This document shows, one piece after another, positions 6,916-16,672 of a DNA stretch of 47,742 bases; position 1 is the first letter of the stretch, and every line of letters begins with the position of its first letter. The stretch spans positions 1 to 47,742 of the forward strand of contig CAMCRP010000021.1 in assembly GCA_945877315.1 (NCBI GenBank), written 5' to 3'. The notes beneath the pieces were generated by a model, which saw nothing but the letters and a program-made list of their open reading frames with translations, was not told the DNA's origin and ran no database searches. Source of the stretch: an uncultured Ruminococcus sp. GTDB taxonomy: Bacteria; Bacillota; Clostridia; Oscillospirales; Ruminococcaceae. The translations under genes and the position numbers were made by a program.

Positions 6916-8592
6916 TCAAACCTTCTCAATAATTATATTTCCAATTATCAACAAATCAATTTCTCTATTTATAAAGCAATCCAGAGCATCTTTAGGTGTA
7001 TTTACCAATGGTACTCCACGGCTGTTAAATGATGTATTGCACAAAACGGGGATTCCCGTCAATTCATAAAAAGCCTTGAGCAATCCGTAATACTTGCTTT
7101 GTTTTTCAGTTACCGCTTGTGGACGAGCTGTATTATCAACATGAACAACAGCTGCAATGCTTTTTCTTTTTTCTTCTTTAACTATGGCGGCAACATTCAT
7201 AAAGTATTTTGAATCAGGATCACCCTCAAAGTAATCAGAGTAATTATCTATTAATACACTCGGGGCAATAGGTCTCCACATTTCTCTCTCTTTGATCAAA
7301 TTTAGCTTGATCAAGCTGCTCCTTGTTCTGGGATCTGCAAGAATGCTGCGATATCCAAGAGATCGGGGACCTGCTTCAAAGCCCTCCTGCATCCAGCCAA
7401 CAATCTTTCCATTTGATAATTCTTTTGCAGCAAACTTAAACAATTCATTATCCTTAACTTCATAATAACGTACTTTCCCCTCATATTCCTTTAGCACTTT
7501 CAATGTATCCTCTTGTGAATATGCAATACCTAATCCTGCGGTCCTAATAGGAACATCAACTGTCGATTTTCCATATAACCGATAATACAATTCCAAAGCA
7601 GAGCCGATTGAAGTACCTGAATCGGAAGGAAACGGCGGAACATATATATTTTTGAAAATACCTGACTTTTCGATTTTACCGTTAGCTGAGCAATTAAGTG
7701 CTATTCCTCCGGAAATCACCAAATTATCCATACCTGTAACTTCTTTCAATTCCAAAACGAAATCAAGTAAAACATCCTCCAAAGACTTCTGAACCGAAGC
7801 AGCAAAATTTGCATAGCTCATAATTTCCTCAATATTTCCTGACTCATAGGGAAAGCAATTTGCTTCAAAGTATTCTTTTAACTGTTTTGTTCTCAAGCCA
7901 ATAGAGTTAAAAATGCTTTCATCTTCTACATTGGGAAGTCCATTAAAAAGGAACTTATCTCTTGATGGAGATAGAGGCATCTTCATTGTGGGTATTCCGT
8001 ATGATGCTAGCCCCATAAATTTTCCTACTTCTCTGTATTTGCCGTATAACCCAGTAAACCTAGCGGCCCTGTTATAAAAAATTCCTAATGAATTTTGAAT
8101 ATTAATCTGTTTAAAAAATGTGATTTCCCCATCCTTGGTGAATCCTAGCGATGTAGAAGCGTCCTCACCGCGATTATCTATTACAAGAATAGCACATTCT
8201 TTAAATCCGCTCACTCTATATGCACTTGCAGCATGTGCTAAATGATGCTTTATCGAATAAACAGGGGGCAATTTTTCTCCAAAAATTTCTGACGGTAGGA
8301 ACCAATTGATATCCTCAAACATTTTATATTTTTCTTTTTCTTCTACGGACATCTCATAAACTTCATTTCTGTATTTCCAATCCATACCCACAGAAACCGC
8401 AGAAACACTATCTATTGATATTCCCTCTCCGTTCAAACATTCCAAAGTCGCTTCAATAGGCGGTTCACCGAGTGCCATTTTATTTCTGCTGATCCTTTCC
8501 TGTTCAATATATTTTACTACCTCACCATTTTTTATAAGCGCAGCTGCCGAATCGTGATTACCAATATTCAGACCCAATATATACTTATCCAT
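6916..8592 (-). CDS. NodU/TobZ-family carbamoyltransferase
   Basis: The protein (558 aa) opens with MDKYILGLNIGNHDSAAALI, the N-terminal Kae1-like motif of this family. It continues with HHLAHAASAYRVSGF (metal-binding His pair, about residue 114), LVIDNRGEDASTSL, and the C-terminal YrdC-like part GFEAGPRSLGYRSILADPR and CNTSFNSRGVPLVNTPKDAL. Family members use carbamoyl phosphate and ATP to form carbamoyl-AMP and carbamoylate a hydroxyl of a sugar or antibiotic. The open frame extends upstream to 8664, but the ATG at 8592 has AGGAG nine nt before it and leaves only 16 nt after the preceding gene. All motifs look intact, so activity is expected. The acceptor is probably the product of this operon. 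Confidence 0.88.
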   Translation of the reverse strand: MDKYILGLNIGNHDSAAALIKNGEVVKYIEQERISRNKMALGEPPIEATLECLNGEGISIDSVSAVSVGMDWKYRNEVYEMSVEEKEKYKMFEDINWFLPSEIFGEKLPPVYSIKHHLAHAASAYRVSGFKECAILVIDNRGEDASTSLGFTKDGEITFFKQINIQNSLGIFYNRAARFTGLYGKYREVGKFMGLASYGIPTMKMPLSPSRDKFLFNGLPNVEDESIFNSIGLRTKQLKEYFEANCFPYESGNIEEIMSYANFAASVQKSLEDVLLDFVLELKEVTGMDNLVISGGIALNCSANGKIEKSGIFKNIYVPPFPSDSGTSIGSALELYYRLYGKSTVDVPIRTAGLGIAYSQEDTLKVLKEYEGKVRYYEVKDNELFKFAAKELSNGKIVGWMQEGFEAGPRSLGYRSILADPRTRSSLIKLNLIKEREMWRPIAPSVLIDNYSDYFEGDPDSKYFMNVAAIVKEEKRKSIAAVVHVDNTARPQAVTEKQSKYYGLLKAFYELTGIPVLCNTSFNSRGVPLVNTPKDALDCFINREIDLLIIGNIIIEKV

Positions 8593-8608
8593 GCAAATAA
8601 TCTCCTCT

Positions 8609-10462
8609 TCATTCATCCTTATTAAAAAATGAAAGCCATGTTTCCTCCGATATTTTTCCTGCATCGTAAAACTTTCCCCGAGAAATGACTAATTTTGACA
8701 AAATAGGATTCAGCCTATCACTTGAGTTTTTCAATTCGTTAAATGGCAAATATGCGTCATACGGCGAAATATTCAGTACGAACTGATCTTTTTGAAATGT
8801 ATCTATATAATCATCAACAAAATCCTCTATCCCTTCGGTTATCTTTTTTATTGTATCATAGTTTGGAGTTTCTTCCCAATCAAACTTCAAACCATTGCTT
8901 GTATATCCCAAAAACGAAGGGGTGCAGGATTGAGTGAAAATTTCCAACAACAGATTGTTTTTGGGCGTACCATAATTAATATGCAGATCTAACAAATCCC
9001 TGTTTGAACTATCCGAAAACAAATACGAATGAATGGAGTTATCCATTGTATATAAAGCTGCCATATTTTCCATAGGCTGTCTATATCCCGCAAGCAGTGA
9101 ATAAACCTTACAATCCAATTTCAGATACCGCATTATAATATTTTTTACGATCAGCGGACCTGTTCCAGCCCAACCTACATCAACAATAATAATGCTTTTT
9201 GAATTTCCCACTGCTTCTTTAACATACTCTATAGTTGCGTTAATATCACTGTTAAAAGACTCAAGGATCTCCGCTTTATGGTCATAGAATAGTTTTTCGA
9301 TTCTGGAGGCTGTCTCTTTAGTTAAAGCATCATCTTTCGACAGATCATATTGACCTAAACTTCCAATTAAATATTCAATGTCAAAATAGTTCAAAAAATG
9401 TTTGATCTTTATGTCATATGGTCCTCTTGCTTTATGCCATATCATTCTTTGGCAAAACTCATAGTAATTTTCCAATGCAGTTATTTTTGCACCTGCCAGC
9501 CTGGACCAGTAGAAATACTTCCATTGCTTATGACCAGGCAGCTTGTCATACATTTTACTGTAAACATCACCATCTCTTGACAAAAATAAAATCTTCTCAA
9601 CGCTAAAATTCATTGCAAATTGATTCACCCACTGCACAAACCCCAAAACATATATCCCACCATAAATATATCCTAATTTGTATTCATCGTCATATTTTTT
9701 ATTTCCGCAATAAAGATGATTATTAATCAGCCCCGAATATACTCTTCCGGTTATGTACGACATTCCATCAACTCGGTTCTTATTGCCAATGTGATTAGCA
9801 CTCTTAAAATAATAGGCATCAATCTCGGATTTTTGCGCATTAACAATATCAGAAATATAATTATCACCAATGTGAATGATCTTTTCACCCTTATACTTAC
9901 ATTTAAGCAAATCGAATATATCTCCTTGTTTCTTTGATCTATTCAACTCAGAAGAAACAAATATTTCATCAAATGAATAATAGCCATTCTTCTCCAATAT
10001 TCTGCTGATCTGTTCTTTTGATAAATACATATCTGTACAAACAACTATCTTTTTATTTTTCTCAGCACAAATTGAAAAGACCTTTTTAAGATACGGATTT
10101 TCACGGCAATAGTATAACTCTAATTCATACTCTAAATTTGCTGTATCCTCTGCATTCAAATTTGTTTTCTTGGATATCAAGTTGTAAATCTCATACAAGG
10201 TCGTATTATCATGACCATATTTTTCTTGATTAATCTTTCTGACTTCATCTTCAGAATCCACTCTTATCTTAGCAAATTTATAAATACCAAGTCTTTCTTC
10301 CATAATTGAGAATAATACTCTTGGCGTACTGAATGGACGTAAAATAAGCGTATCAAAAACATCAAATGAGATCACATCATATTCACATAGCTTTTGGATC
10401 AATTCTTCCACATCAATTCTTTGACATTCTGATGTATCATACGGATCTATACTACAAAACAT
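8609..10462 (-). CDS. HAD-superfamily hydrolase of the large COG5610-like type
   Basis: The protein of 617 residues carries VISFDVFDTLILRPF (about residues 30-44), HAD motif I with both catalytic Asp. It also has VVCTDMYLSKEQI (motif II) and IIHIGDNYISDIVNAQKS (motif IV). The C-terminal 350 residues form a second domain with LFLSRDGDVYSKMY and IIIVDVGWAGTGPL, as in the big HAD proteins of polysaccharide loci. These are thought to be phosphatases or phosphotransferases acting on sugar intermediates. The frame opens at a TTG at 10495, but ATG 10462 with TTGAGG six nt upstream is better. It is the first gene of the sugar operon. Confidence 0.72.
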   Translation of the reverse strand: MFCSIDPYDTSECQRIDVEELIQKLCEYDVISFDVFDTLILRPFSTPRVLFSIMEERLGIYKFAKIRVDSEDEVRKINQEKYGHDNTTLYEIYNLISKKTNLNAEDTANLEYELELYYCRENPYLKKVFSICAEKNKKIVVCTDMYLSKEQISRILEKNGYYSFDEIFVSSELNRSKKQGDIFDLLKCKYKGEKIIHIGDNYISDIVNAQKSEIDAYYFKSANHIGNKNRVDGMSYITGRVYSGLINNHLYCGNKKYDDEYKLGYIYGGIYVLGFVQWVNQFAMNFSVEKILFLSRDGDVYSKMYDKLPGHKQWKYFYWSRLAGAKITALENYYEFCQRMIWHKARGPYDIKIKHFLNYFDIEYLIGSLGQYDLSKDDALTKETASRIEKLFYDHKAEILESFNSDINATIEYVKEAVGNSKSIIIVDVGWAGTGPLIVKNIIMRYLKLDCKVYSLLAGYRQPMENMAALYTMDNSIHSYLFSDSSNRDLLDLHINYGTPKNNLLLEIFTQSCTPSFLGYTSNGLKFDWEETPNYDTIKKITEGIEDFVDDYIDTFQKDQFVLNISPYDAYLPFNELKNSSDRLNPILSKLVISRGKFYDAGKISEETWLSFFNKDE

Positions 10463-10532
10463 ATTTAACCTCAACTTTTCCTTGTTATTCAGCAAACTAT
10501 TACAACCTAAATATTTTGCCGCATTGAATATG

Positions 10533-10594
10533 AATTAAGGAAACACTGATTTGTTTCGTTTTCTGAGTGAAATATTGATCAGTGTTCCCTAATT
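10533..10594. repeat. Imperfect 17-18-nt inverted repeat between two operons
   Basis: AATTAAGGAAACACTGAT (10533-10550) is the near-complement of ATCAGTGTTCCCTAATT (10578-10594), with a 27-nt loop. The right arm covers the stop codon of the radical SAM gene. It can fold as a terminator for that operon, but the loop is long and no T-run follows. The sequence also has the look of a 60-bp MITE or a single-stem remnant of an insertion sequence. Confidence 0.55.
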
Positions 10595-11168
10595 AAAATG
10601 GCCAGCCATTCATCTGTAATGATCTATCGGTTATATTGATTTCCATAGAATGAGTATGATGTTCATACTCTATCCCTGGCTTATAATAATCTGTCAGAAA
10701 AAACACTTGTTGATTGGAAGAACCTATCCAATCCCGTTCTCTATCATACAATTCTTTTATATAAGGTCCGTCCACGAGCATATCTGTATACTTAAGAAGC
10801 CGTAAGACGTGAGGATTGTTCATTTCCAACAGCTCTTGATATAAATATCCCGTGAAAACAATTACAGAAAGCCCATGATTTCTACACCATTCGGCTAAAT
10901 CTGCCAACCCCTCTGCTTGAAGGATTGGCTCACCGCCAAGAAATGTTACTCCTTCAAGCTGATATTTTTCCTTTGCATCTGCGATCAACGGCCAAAAATC
11001 CGATACATCAACAATCTTGTTTTTCCGTATTTCCTGCATCGCAGGATTGCAGCAATCGGGACACCTGCGCTGACACCCTTGTACCCAAATGGCAGCCCTT
11101 TTGCCTGGTCCCTCCGATTCCGTGTATAGCCGAATAGTAGCCAGATTCAGATATGGCATAAGAATCAC
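10593..11168 (-). CDS. NrdG-like radical SAM / 4Fe-4S single-cluster protein
   Basis: The 191-residue protein has the radical SAM cluster motif as GCQRRCPDCCNP: Cys 32, 36 and 39 in C-x3-C-x2-C spacing. GVTFLGGEPILQ follows (the GGE motif that holds SAM), and then LSVIVFTGYLYQEL. Length and layout match the activating enzymes NrdG and PflA, which make a glycyl radical in a partner. No ribonucleotide reductase or glycyl-radical protein is nearby; instead it is the last gene of the helicase/PIN/AAA operon, with an ATGA overlap to the ATPase gene. It may therefore modify a protein or nucleic acid of that system. The target is unknown. Confidence 0.8.
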   Translation of the reverse strand: MILMPYLNLATIRLYTESEGPGKRAAIWVQGCQRRCPDCCNPAMQEIRKNKIVDVSDFWPLIADAKEKYQLEGVTFLGGEPILQAEGLADLAEWCRNHGLSVIVFTGYLYQELLEMNNPHVLRLLKYTDMLVDGPYIKELYDRERDWIGSSNQQVFFLTDYYKPGIEYEHHTHSMEINITDRSLQMNGWPF

Positions 11169-12991
11169 TCCAGATCAAATTCAAAAACCGCTTTATTTCT
11201 AATAGTTGAGATCACAATTTTTTTGTTATACAGTATATCAGATTTGTCAAAGATAAACTCAGCAAGAGGATTTATAACAGCACTTTCCATAACATTCAGC
11301 AAGCCACGGCCTCCATTGGCAACTCCTGCTTTCTCGGCAATTGCAAGAAATGCGTTCTCCTCATCTTGAAATACAAGCTCTGCTTTATATCTTTCTTTAA
11401 CAAAGTCACTGACTGCCTGAAATTTGATTCGTGCAATTTGTGTAAATACTGACGGATCATCAATGAAATTAAATGCCACAATATTGTCGCCAATTCGATT
11501 AAGCAACTCCGGTCTGCCAAGTGTTTCCACGAAGTGCTTTTTAACTTCAGAAATAAACTGTTTGCTTGTTTCGGTAGATGAAGAATTTGGTAGAATTTTT
11601 GATGCGCCAATATTAGACGTGAAAATAATGATCGTTTCTGAGAAATAAACCGTTTCTCCTTTGCCATCTGTCAAACGACCGTCCTCCAGAATCTGAAGGA
11701 ATTTATCCAGAATCTTTCCGTGAGCTTTTTCAATCTCATCAAAAAGCAGCACACAGAATGGCTTTTCCTTGACAGCATTTGTAAGCTGACCACCTGCTTC
11801 ATAACCTACATATCCTGGAGGTGCGCCAACAAGCCTCTGATCACTGTGTTCGTGATTATACTCTGACATATCGAACCGGATACAGGCATTCTCATCGCCA
11901 AATACAAATTCTGCAAGTGATTTAGCAAGTTCCGTTTTTCCTACACCTGTGGGGCCTACAAAGAATAATGTTCCTTTTGGTTTTTTTTGTTTAGCGGAAT
12001 GCTGAAGACCGGAAAAACCCGTATAAGCACGAATCAGAACATCCTTGACCTTTGCAACAGCAGCATCCTGCCCCTTGACACGTTTCTTTAAATGTTCCTC
12101 TACATCTTTCAGCTTGTCCTTCGATAATTCCTCCCATGGGCTTCTTTTCTCACCATATTTATAAAGGTTTATCAATTTTTCACATGACATTCGCTCGTCG
12201 GAAAACTGACGGGACAGTTGCATTAGCTGCATAATTTCACGCAATGTAAAGCCATCAAGAGCATCTACGAAATCATCACACAGTGCTTTATCACTGCTAA
12301 TTTCAGGTGTAACACGCAGAGATGATATGTTTGCACTCACATACAGTTCCCGTTCGTTTCTTCCAGGCAGCGGCACTTTGATCAGGCTGACCATCGGATT
12401 ATTAAGATAGAAGGCAGGCGGAATTGAAGCATTATTCTGTGTAACAATGATAACAATGCTTTGCTTGCTTCCCATGTCCAGCAAATCGTAGGAATGGCTT
12501 TTTTCCAGTGCTTTTCCAAGAGTTGCAAGATATACTCTTTCTTTTTCGGATAATGAATTCGCACTGCCGAAAAGATAATCCGAGTAATCCAGAATATAAG
12601 CTCTGCTTTCTCCGCCATTTCGGATTTGTTCCAACATATACGGAAAAAACTCCTCAGGATCCTTATAATTAAAATCTACTTCGTCACTCGATTCGTCATC
12701 GGTAAACCTCACATCATAGTAACTTTCGGATGCCGCATTCATCTTGGTTGTTTGCAATATTTTATCAGATAATTCATTATCGATACCGTCTACCCGATCC
12801 CATTTTGTAACCTTAAAATTATGATTGTGAAGATTACTAATAACTGTGCGAATGATAGGCATATAAAGACCGCCTTCATGCTTATTGCACATTATATCTG
12901 TCGTATTTCCAAACAAGACTATAGCAGATTTGATACCGCATTCACGGTTAAAGCATTCCAGCCATACATCATATTCTTTATTTTCCATCAT
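11165..12991 (-). CDS. ClpB/ClpA-like AAA+ ATPase with a degenerate first AAA domain
   Basis: Of 608 residues, the second half is a full ClpB-type AAA+ domain. It shows KGQDAAVAKVKDVL, Walker A FVGPTGVGKTELAKSLAEF (about 344-362), the pore-loop segment GAPPGYVGYEAGG, Walker B VLLFDEIEKAH (about 414), sensor TSNIG and the arginine finger region GRPELLNRI. The first 270 residues look like an AAA fold without Walker A: SAIVLFGNTTDI, then SRAYILDYSDYLF in the Walker B place, and IVIIVTQNNASIP. ClpB-type motors thread proteins through a ring; the missing ClpP loop suggests unfolding or remodelling rather than proteolysis. ATGATG at 12991 follows AGGAGG and overlaps the coiled-coil gene by 4 nt. 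Confidence 0.82.
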   Translation of the reverse strand: MMENKEYDVWLECFNRECGIKSAIVLFGNTTDIMCNKHEGGLYMPIIRTVISNLHNHNFKVTKWDRVDGIDNELSDKILQTTKMNAASESYYDVRFTDDESSDEVDFNYKDPEEFFPYMLEQIRNGGESRAYILDYSDYLFGSANSLSEKERVYLATLGKALEKSHSYDLLDMGSKQSIVIIVTQNNASIPPAFYLNNPMVSLIKVPLPGRNERELYVSANISSLRVTPEISSDKALCDDFVDALDGFTLREIMQLMQLSRQFSDERMSCEKLINLYKYGEKRSPWEELSKDKLKDVEEHLKKRVKGQDAAVAKVKDVLIRAYTGFSGLQHSAKQKKPKGTLFFVGPTGVGKTELAKSLAEFVFGDENACIRFDMSEYNHEHSDQRLVGAPPGYVGYEAGGQLTNAVKEKPFCVLLFDEIEKAHGKILDKFLQILEDGRLTDGKGETVYFSETIIIFTSNIGASKILPNSSSTETSKQFISEVKKHFVETLGRPELLNRIGDNIVAFNFIDDPSVFTQIARIKFQAVSDFVKERYKAELVFQDEENAFLAIAEKAGVANGGRGLLNVMESAVINPLAEFIFDKSDILYNKKIVISTIRNKAVFEFDLE

Positions 12992-14190
12992 TGATTCCTC
13001 CTTTTTGGTTCATTTGTCGAATTGGAATCTTTGGATAATCTATCCGGATTTTCCCAAATCACACGTTCATCGGAAAGTTTAACCGAATACACCTTTTCCA
13101 ATTCAACATTGAATTGCTCAATATCCTTAAGACAAGTCATACCTTCGTATTCATCAAATCTATATACCAGTTTCCCGTTCAAATCAAGTCGGCATTGAAC
13201 TCGCTTCCCAGATGGCTTTTTTGCTGTAATTCTAACATAATTCTGTCCTTGCTCTTTTATCAACTGTGGCTGCTGCACTTGAAAACCCTGTTTTCTTAAT
13301 GATAGTAATACCGATTTTACAGCTTGCCGACGAATATCTTCACCGATCAGTGTGTCATCCATTTCTGCTTCAACCTTTTCAAGTGCCTGTTCTAATTCTG
13401 TTTGCGGCTTGCTGTCTGAACGAATGCTTTCTTGAAGTGCTGTTATCTGTGAAATAAGCATCTGTGCTTTTTCTTGATTCTCAACCTTGTTGTGTTCCAA
13501 CTGCTCTTGCATAATCCGCAGCCTTTCGGAAACGACCTGTTTATCCTCTTTTTTCTTTTCCCTGCTTTCCCATTCCTCTGCTTTCTGGCGGGCTTGCGCA
13601 ATAATCTGTTCCGCTCGTCGACGGAACTCGGTAACAGACATAAGCTTTGAGTCATTTAACGCTTGTTGCCGCAGAGCAGACAGCTCTTTTGACGCAAAAT
13701 TGATCACACCCTGATCTTTGAGATTGGCAACAAGCTCATAGTGAGCATCATTAATTTCACCCTGTTTGCGCAGACGTTCAGCTCGTACTGCTTCCTGGCG
13801 CTGCCGTTCTTCTTCAATCTCCCTCTGGCGGTATTCACGCACAGCAGCATGTCCCTCTCTGAACAAAGAGTAAATATAGTTTCCGACTTCCATACTAACT
13901 TCTCTTGCTGCTCCCGCATCTGAATACAACAATGATCGAATCTGACCCAGATCAGAACGAAGACGTTCCATTGCTTCAGGAATATAAGCTTCAAAATTTT
14001 GTGAACGCATATCTTCGTATTGCTGCAAATACCGTTGATAGAATTGTTCAGTATTATTGCGTATGCGTTCTTCATTGGCACGTCTGCGGGCTTCATATTC
14101 AGCTTGCTTCCGTGCTTGCCTTGCTAGTCTTTCTATCTCTCTGATTTGTTTTTGCTCAAGATAATAGTCATACTCTACCGACCTGCTCAT
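12988..14190 (-). CDS. Coiled-coil protein of the helicase/PIN operon
   Basis: The protein (400 aa) begins MSRSVEYDYYLEQKQIREIE and is dominated by charged heptad-like helices rich in Arg, Glu and Gln over about residues 10-270. A short globular tail follows (about 290-380) containing NYVRITAKKPSGKRVQCRLD and LVYRFDEYEGMTCL. ATG 14190 has GATGAGG at good spacing; the frame opens further up but would overlap the PIN gene heavily. I do not recognise the family. It sits between the PIN protein and the ClpB-like ATPase, overlapping the latter by 4 nt, and could be an adaptor or substrate scaffold. The tail's beta strands suggest a small ligand- or partner-binding domain. Confidence 0.6.
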   Translation of the reverse strand: MSRSVEYDYYLEQKQIREIERLARQARKQAEYEARRRANEERIRNNTEQFYQRYLQQYEDMRSQNFEAYIPEAMERLRSDLGQIRSLLYSDAGAAREVSMEVGNYIYSLFREGHAAVREYRQREIEEERQRQEAVRAERLRKQGEINDAHYELVANLKDQGVINFASKELSALRQQALNDSKLMSVTEFRRRAEQIIAQARQKAEEWESREKKKEDKQVVSERLRIMQEQLEHNKVENQEKAQMLISQITALQESIRSDSKPQTELEQALEKVEAEMDDTLIGEDIRRQAVKSVLLSLRKQGFQVQQPQLIKEQGQNYVRITAKKPSGKRVQCRLDLNGKLVYRFDEYEGMTCLKDIEQFNVELEKVYSVKLSDERVIWENPDRLSKDSNSTNEPKRRNQ

Positions 14191-14203
14191 TATTACCTCA
14201 TCC

Positions 14204-16672
14204 TTATCTCTTATGTTTTTTCTTGTTCTTCTTATCTTTATTTTTATTCCGTGATTGTTCTTGTTCACGTTCCAACTGCTGCATATTAGCTGCAAAATCT
14301 TCGGTTGTCACAGCCGTGATCCCTTGTGACTTAGCAATATTACGCATATTCACATCATCAGTGATCAATATCGGCGTGTGGATAATGTACTTCAGTGCTA
14401 TGGAGATGATGCGGCAATCCTGACTGCTAGGATCCAGGTCGCCTGAAAGCAGATCTGTATTGCTTTGCTCTTTTAAATTCAACCAGTCAAACGTGCTATA
14501 ATTATCGATTTGACGAATTGCCTCCCGTGCCTGATAAGCTTTGTCTTCATTCTCATCTTTTTTAAGTCCATCAAGCTCTGTAAGCATCATTTGAGGAATA
14601 ATGACCATAGTATCTTTTCCGTCAAGCATTGATAACAGCTCAGGCATATTCATTAAAGAATTTGTATCCAAAATACATATCTTGCTATACCGCAGAGATT
14701 TATCACAACAGAACCTGCTCAATACAGAAGCAAGCTTTTGGAAGTTTTTATCTGTTTGAATTAATGCAAAACAAGTAGCTGCTTCTTCTTCAAAAACGCC
14801 AATATGAGAAGCAAACACATCTAACAGATTTCTCCACCGCTCCAAAAAATCAATCAAACTCTTCAGCTCTGAACGATGAGTCAGTACAGCCTCCGTCAAT
14901 CCCGCCTCACTTATTTCTGCAAACAGCGATAATCCCAATATTTCCTGTGTACGCTCTGCAAGATTTTTCATATCTCTAAGCACACTCTCAAACGGTGTAT
15001 ATGCTTCAAGCTCGTACAGATCATCATCTTGATATTTAGAAATCAACTCATCCAACACAGAATCCGAATACAGGCTTTTATACAACTCTTCCTTCTTAAC
15101 AAACTTTATATACTGCTTTCCTACAGATTGGATCTGATTCCAAAATGCATGTACATCTGACAGCTTTTTTGTTTCCTTTATGCTGGGAAGAATAATGCGA
15201 AACAGTGCCTCCATTGAACCGACACCATTCTTCAATTGTTCGATTGATGTGTATCTTTCCAGCACTCGCTGTGCGCTGTGAATATCGGTTATCTCGGAGG
15301 AAATACTCTCTGCGTCAAAAATCAGTTCATTGAGCTTTTGTTCACTGACACATTTCGCTTTAAACAGCATTACAGATTCTTCGTTTAATTGTACCAGACA
15401 GCTAATTTTTTCTTCAATAGACAACAGGCTGTTTATATGCTGCTCAATAAATCGTGATTCCTCTGTCTGCATACCTAATGCACGGAATATATGCAAAACA
15501 CCGGGGTGCGTATGGTAAATACTCTCTATGAAATTTACAGCTATTTCTTTCGGATCATACTGTATTTCTTTGGGAATATATGCAAGCTCCGCAAAACGAC
15601 TGAAGCTTCCTGCATTTAATGAGAATGAACCAATTCCAGCAGCGTGTGTGCGATCCAAATAAACCAAGCCCTTGGGCAGAAGGGATTCAGAAGTAAAAAC
15701 CGATATCTTACCTCGTTCTATTTTTACTGTTGTTTCTACCGCATTGCACAAGATACGGACATTTACATTTGCTTTACCGATTGCAATTGTGCGAACGCCG
15801 TCAGGACAGATATGTATATCAGAAATAATCAGATTATCTCTGATATCCATTTTTTCAATGAGTGTTCTAAGTTCAAAAGGCGGTACTAAGGCAGTAAATT
15901 CTTCATCGGGATCGTTCACATTAATGACAGGAATTGTGGTATCAGACTCATTCAGATTTAAAGCTTCAAGTGCGGTTGCAATAACATCTGTGTTTTGAAT
16001 TCCATCAATCCAGCATTGCATTCCTTTCCCAACATTAAGCGCCTTAAGAACGTTTTTCCATAACAGTTCTGATTCATTTGGAATAACATGGCGAAAAACA
16101 GTTTCTTCCATTAACCAAGATGGTCTGTCTTTTTGTGACTTCAATGCTTCCAGAACTTCACTTATCAGCGGTGCGGGGAATGCAATTTCTTCTGCACTTT
16201 CCATCTTACGAGCAGGTATCCCGTTAGGCTTTTCCTGGTAAAATACAGATTTTGAATCTCCTAAAAGCTGATTCTCATTAATGTTGTAACAAAATCTGAC
16301 CCTGTCCGTAGAATCAGCCCCCGGTAGTTTTCCATCTCTCTGCATCGCAGCGCCGACAGGTGTCAGAAGCAGTTGTCCCATATGTGTTTGTGTCATATCT
16401 GTTTGGTCATAAATTGAATCCAGCTGCAATGCGCCCATATCTCGCAAATTTAGCAAGCAGGGTCGAATCATCTGATTAGTATCCGTAATCCCAAACAATG
16501 CAGAAAAGAAATCCTCAATCGACATTCCCTGATATTCCGGAATCATTTGTGTTCGCTGAACTGACTCCAAAATCAACCATTCTATTGCTGTTGAGCGTCT
16601 GGATGTAAAATGGGTAACATCGATACTATACCGTATAAAAGGATAGGACAACGTAACATCAGTTAATTTCAT
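14204..16672 (-). CDS. Large protein with a C-terminal PIN ribonuclease domain
   Basis: The protein has 822 residues. The last 155 form a PIN domain: ICILDTNSLM (Asp at about 668), MMLTELDGLK (Glu at about 697), SSQDCRIISIALKY (Asp at about 754) and ILITDDVNMRNIAKSQGI (Asp pair at about 773). This is closest in look to the PIN domain in front of PhoH ATPases, and all acidic residues are kept, so metal-dependent RNA cleavage is plausible. A Lys-rich tail ends the protein. The first 660 residues are helical, with coiled-coil stretches, and match nothing I know. The start overlaps the helicase stop by 4 nt, so the two proteins are made together. Confidence 0.7.
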   Translation of the reverse strand: MKLTDVTLSYPFIRYSIDVTHFTSRRSTAIEWLILESVQRTQMIPEYQGMSIEDFFSALFGITDTNQMIRPCLLNLRDMGALQLDSIYDQTDMTQTHMGQLLLTPVGAAMQRDGKLPGADSTDRVRFCYNINENQLLGDSKSVFYQEKPNGIPARKMESAEEIAFPAPLISEVLEALKSQKDRPSWLMEETVFRHVIPNESELLWKNVLKALNVGKGMQCWIDGIQNTDVIATALEALNLNESDTTIPVINVNDPDEEFTALVPPFELRTLIEKMDIRDNLIISDIHICPDGVRTIAIGKANVNVRILCNAVETTVKIERGKISVFTSESLLPKGLVYLDRTHAAGIGSFSLNAGSFSRFAELAYIPKEIQYDPKEIAVNFIESIYHTHPGVLHIFRALGMQTEESRFIEQHINSLLSIEEKISCLVQLNEESVMLFKAKCVSEQKLNELIFDAESISSEITDIHSAQRVLERYTSIEQLKNGVGSMEALFRIILPSIKETKKLSDVHAFWNQIQSVGKQYIKFVKKEELYKSLYSDSVLDELISKYQDDDLYELEAYTPFESVLRDMKNLAERTQEILGLSLFAEISEAGLTEAVLTHRSELKSLIDFLERWRNLLDVFASHIGVFEEEAATCFALIQTDKNFQKLASVLSRFCCDKSLRYSKICILDTNSLMNMPELLSMLDGKDTMVIIPQMMLTELDGLKKDENEDKAYQAREAIRQIDNYSTFDWLNLKEQSNTDLLSGDLDPSSQDCRIISIALKYIIHTPILITDDVNMRNIAKSQGITAVTTEDFAANMQQLEREQEQSRNKNKDKKNKKKHKR

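Noticed and set aside
10533-10594. A complete insertion sequence or MITE
   Set aside because: The inverted repeat is only about 60 bp end to end, has mismatches and no clear target duplication; a terminator-like hairpin explains it as well.
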